DNA of 64,000 nucleotides from Pseudacidovorax intermedius. Lineage in GTDB: Bacteria > Pseudomonadota > Gammaproteobacteria > Burkholderiales > Burkholderiaceae_C. A model generated the notes under the pieces. That model was given only the letters and a program-made list of their open reading frames with translations, ran no database searches and had not been told where the DNA came from. A program made the translations under genes and the position numbers. The stretch covers positions 248,001 to 312,000 of the forward strand of contig NZ_QQAV01000005.1 of the NCBI RefSeq assembly GCF_003350475.1, in the 5' to 3' direction. This document shows, piece by piece, positions 63,050 through 64,000 of the stretch. Every line of letters begins with the position of its first letter. Positions within the stretch are counted from its first letter, which is position 1.

Positions 63050-64000
63050 ATGAAACGCACCTTGATCGAACACGCCCATGTGCTGTCCATGGACCCGGCG
63101 GTGGGCGACTTCGACGATGCCAATGTGCTGGTCGAAGGCGAGCGCATCGTGGCGGTCGGACCTGGCCTCGACGCGGGCGACGCGGAGCGCATCGACGGAC
63201 GCGGGCGCATCGTGACGCCCGGCCTGGTCAATGCGCACATCCACACCTGGGAGTACCAACTGCGTGGCATTGGCGCCGACTGGGTGGGCTTTCGCGACTA
63301 TGTGGCGAACATGCACGGCAACTTGGCGACGCGCTACGGCGAGCGAGACGTGTACCTGGGCAACCTGCTGGGGGCGCTGAACCAACTGCGCAACGGCACG
63401 ACGACGATCGTGGACTGGTGCCACATCCTGCGCGATGCGCAGATGACCGACGCGGCGCTGGACGCGCTGGAGGAGTCGGGCATCCGCGCTGTGTTCGCGC
63501 GCGGCACGGTCAAGCCGCCCGAGCGCGAGGGGGAAGTGCCGTACCACAAGAAGCCGTTCCCGCGCGAGGAGATCGAGCGGCTGCGCAAGGGTCGTCTGGC
63601 CTCGGACGACAGGCTGGTGACGCTGGCCATGGCGATCCTGGGGCCGGACTGGGGCGAGTACGACGTGGCGGTGCACGACATCCGGCTGGCGCGCGAGTTC
63701 GGGCTGATCAACTCGGCACACACCTACGGGCGCAAGGGCAAACGTGTGGTGGAAGACGGCTACCCGAGGCTGGCGGCCGAAGGGCTGCTGGGGCCGGACC
63801 ACAACATCGGGCACGGCAACTGCTTCGACGAGCGGGAACTGAAGATCGTGCTGGATGCGGGCTGCACCATCACGGCCACGAACCTGACGGAGATGCTGAA
63901 CTACGAGCAGCCGGCGATGCTGGGCAGGCTGGTCAAGCATGGCGCGACACCCTCGCTGGGCACGGACTGCGACCCGTACTTCAACAGCTCGATGCTGGCG
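63050..64000 (+). CDS. Amidohydrolase/deaminase family protein (cut by window edge)
   Basis: A 317-codon open frame running off the window without a stop. It shows the metal-dependent amidohydrolase pattern: MKRTLIEHAHVLSMDPAVGDFDDANVLVEGERIVAVGP, first metal motif GLVNAHIHTWEYQLRG (about 59-74), LINSAHTYGRKGK, GHGNCFDERELKIV (about 255-268) and GTDCDPYFNSSML (about 303-315). This resembles guanine/cytosine deaminase and triazine hydrolase (AtzB/TrzN) relatives. It is divergent from a LysR regulator. The substrate cannot be told. Confidence 0.88.
   Translation, partial: MKRTLIEHAHVLSMDPAVGDFDDANVLVEGERIVAVGPGLDAGDAERIDGRGRIVTPGLVNAHIHTWEYQLRGIGADWVGFRDYVANMHGNLATRYGERDVYLGNLLGALNQLRNGTTTIVDWCHILRDAQMTDAALDALEESGIRAVFARGTVKPPEREGEVPYHKKPFPREEIERLRKGRLASDDRLVTLAMAILGPDWGEYDVAVHDIRLAREFGLINSAHTYGRKGKRVVEDGYPRLAAEGLLGPDHNIGHGNCFDERELKIVLDAGCTITATNLTEMLNYEQPAMLGRLVKHGATPSLGTDCDPYFNSSMLA

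Overview
The window is high-GC DNA from a Gram-negative betaproteobacterium, most likely a Comamonadaceae member (Variovorax-like). The evidence is five Bug/TctC-type solute receptors, a tctAB pair, a Burkholderia-type porin, many LysR/GntR regulators and uniformly GC-rich codon third positions. A par/rep locus lies at about 9-13.4 kb: parB and parA, a divergent Rep_3-family initiator, repeated palindromes and iteron-like repeats. The DNA is therefore probably a megaplasmid or chromid, read across its origin.

Layout. 0-1.2 kb: a DUF421 membrane protein and its partner. 1.3-2.4 kb: a tyrosine recombinase with a 14-bp inverted repeat just upstream. 2.6-6.0 kb: PQQ glucose dehydrogenase and a DUF4142 protein. 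6.0-7.9 kb: a DUF3701-type integrase that has lost its catalytic C-terminus. 7.9-9.1 kb: a non-coding stretch with a 15-copy CCTGC array. 9.1-13.4 kb: parB, parA and rep with candidate centromere, iteron and unwinding sites. 13.4-22 kb: LysR, a hydrolase-fold protein without catalytic Ser or His, and an RND efflux operon. 22-24 kb: hipBA and a CxxCC protein. 24-27.8 kb: a CatR/BenM-like LysR with an ATAC-N7-GTAT box, and a divergent Bug receptor, alcohol dehydrogenase and small barrel protein. 28-31.5 kb: TerC-CBS protein, UPF0104 protein, a candidate small RNA with a terminator, and a second DUF4142 protein. 31.6-34.4 kb: tctBA with a divergent MarR. 34.4-40 kb: LysR, Bug receptor, D-2-hydroxyglutarate dehydrogenase-like protein and HglS-like 2-oxoadipate dioxygenase, which read as a 2-oxoadipate (lysine) catabolic operon, then a GFA protein. 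40-44 kb: GntR divergent from porin, Bug receptor and esterase. 43.9-48 kb: four tightly overlapping genes (PAP2, ArnC-like, ArnT-like, NaxD/YdjC-like) that look like an amino-sugar lipid A modification operon.

48-61 kb is the most interesting block. It is a two-armed catabolic cluster around a divergent promoter at 56.6 kb. The minus arm has a KstD-like flavoprotein, Rieske oxygenase, GntR, Bug receptor, thiolase-like protein, DUF35 protein and nitroreductase. The plus arm has a CoA-transferase, a second thiolase-like/DUF35 pair and an acyl-CoA dehydrogenase. The operator TGGTAGAACCA, an exact match to the FadR-type GntR consensus, occurs upstream of the Rieske gene and again at the divergent promoter, tying the two arms to the embedded GntR. 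The genes fit uptake, ring hydroxylation/dehydrogenation, CoA activation, beta-oxidation and retro-aldol cleavage of an unknown cyclic (perhaps steroid- or terpenoid-like) acid. An IS110 transposase bounds the cluster. A LysR and a truncated-by-window amidohydrolase close the window.
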